NCBI RefSeq assembly: GCF_002086155.1
Contig: NZ_MVHE01000058.1
Location: 1 to 32,646, forward strand
DNA from: Mycobacterium angelicum
GTDB taxonomy: Bacteria > Actinomycetota > Actinomycetes > Mycobacteriales > Mycobacteriaceae
DNA length: 32,646 nucleotides
Direction: 5' to 3'
In this document: positions 31,954 to 32,646 of the stretch, piece by piece
Position numbering within the stretch: position 1 is the stretch's first letter
Layout of the letters: each line of letters begins with the position of its first letter
The notes under the pieces: generated by a model
The model's database searches: none
Told to the model about the DNA's origin: nothing
What the model saw: the letters and a program-made list of their open reading frames with translations, nothing else
Translations under genes and position numbers: made by a program

Positions 31954-32565
31954 TTAATCGAACTCGGGGCGTTCGGTACGAGTTCGCTTGAGCTCGAAGA
32001 AGTGTGGATAGGCGGCGAAAGTCACCGATGCATCCCAGAGTTCGCCGGCCTGCTCGCCGCGCGGGATCTTGGAAAGCACCGGCCCGAAGAACGCCACACC
32101 GTTGACATGGATGGTCGGCGTGCCGACGTCGTCGCCGACCGGATCCATGCCCGCGTGGTGGCTCTTGCGCAGGGCTTCGTCGTAGGCGTCGCTGGTTGCG
32201 GCCTCGGCCAGTTCTGCGGGCAGTCCCGCATCGGCCAAGGACAGTTTGATGACCTCGTCGAGTTCTTTGTTGCCTTCGTTATGGATTCGAGTGCCCATGG
32301 CGGTGTACAGCGGCTCAAGGACTTTGGCGCCATGGGCCTGCTCGGCGGCGATCGCAACCCGCACCGGCCCCCAGGCCCTGGCCATGTTCTCCCGGTATTG
32401 CTCGGGCAGTCCTTCCCGGTTTTCGTTGAGCACCGCCAGGCTCATGACATGGAAGTTCACCTCGATATCGCGCACCTTCTCGACCTCGAGAATCCAGCGT
32501 GAGGTGACCCAGCACCACGGGCACAGCGGATCGAACCAGAAATCGGCAACAGACTTTTCGGCCAT
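31954..32565 (-). CDS. DsbA-like thiol oxidoreductase with CPWC active site (Rv2466c-type)
   Basis: A cytosolic thioredoxin-fold protein of 203 residues, four shorter at the N-terminus than M. tuberculosis Rv2466c as I recall it. The active site CPWC is at 15-18 in DFWFDPLCPWCWVTSRW, with the long helical insertion typical of the DsbA/HCCA family. GTPTIHVNGVAFFGPV near residue 147 is the cis-Pro loop. In M. tuberculosis this protein is a mycothiol-linked disulfide reductase, SigH-controlled and upregulated in oxidative stress; that context is established knowledge, not seen here. The 81 bases to the window edge may hold its promoter, but I see no clear SigH box. Confidence 0.93.
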   Translation of the reverse strand: MAEKSVADFWFDPLCPWCWVTSRWILEVEKVRDIEVNFHVMSLAVLNENREGLPEQYRENMARAWGPVRVAIAAEQAHGAKVLEPLYTAMGTRIHNEGNKELDEVIKLSLADAGLPAELAEAATSDAYDEALRKSHHAGMDPVGDDVGTPTIHVNGVAFFGPVLSKIPRGEQAGELWDASVTFAAYPHFFELKRTRTERPEFD

Positions 32566-32646
32566 TAGGTAGTCATCTCCCTGTCATCTCGGGTCAAGTC
32601 CAGGGACGTGGTGTACGACGTCGTCGTGTGATTCTTCGATGTGATG

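Overview
This window is GC-rich chromosomal DNA from a mycobacterium, most likely a slow-growing one. The evidence is a PE_PGRS gene at the left edge, the mycobacterial order clpP1-clpP2...clpX...korAB-mobA...rpfE...valS-folC-ndk-rne-rplU-rpmA-obg-proB, an Rpf resuscitation factor, and close similarity of ClpP1/P2, RpiB, Nei2 and the CPWC thioredoxin-fold protein to their M. tuberculosis counterparts (Rv2439c to Rv2466c, as I remember them). It does not look like M. tuberculosis itself: genes I expect there between rplU and rne (dctA), next to rpfE, and between clpX and clpP2 (mmuM, jefB) are missing. The MFS gene expected between korA and clpX survives only as a tail fragment. A P450/TetR pair, a sirtuin and a lectin-LysM gene are present that I do not recall at this locus in M. 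tuberculosis.

Layout. 1-3930 is the accessory end: a truncated PE_PGRS gene (-), a class II-like sirtuin (+), a cytochrome P450 (-) and a divergent TetR regulator (+). A perfect 17-bp palindrome lies between the last two, inside a predicted P450 promoter. 3933-10878 is housekeeping, all on the minus strand: rne, rplU-rpmA-obg-proB and ndk. A 49-residue lipoprotein with its own hairpin terminator precedes ndk. 11407-17810 is a tightly packed minus-strand run: a trans-acting enoyl reductase-like gene, a lectin-LysM protein, valS, folC and a DUF4233-like membrane protein. 17887-18285 is a decayed FAD-dependent monooxygenase. rpfE follows, with a UUCG hairpin terminator and about 1.07 kb of upstream DNA that has no convincing gene.

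20052-28638 carries mobA, korB-korA (2-oxoglutarate:ferredoxin oxidoreductase), the MFS remnant, and the proteolysis and folding set clpX, clpP2, clpP1 and tig. tRNA-Pro(TGG) and tRNA-Gly(TCC) diverge upstream of tig. The right end has a LipP-like serine esterase (+) facing a secreted Gly/Pro-rich protein (-), then nei2, rpiB and a DsbA-like CPWC protein (-).

Functionally, most of the window is core metabolism, translation, RNA decay and protein quality control. I see no CRISPR array, phage, insertion sequence or recognisable defence system. The parts most worth a second look are the P450/TetR/sirtuin cluster, the lectin-LysM protein, the small lipoprotein, the two decayed genes and the rpfE upstream region. 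All comparisons with other genomes are from memory.
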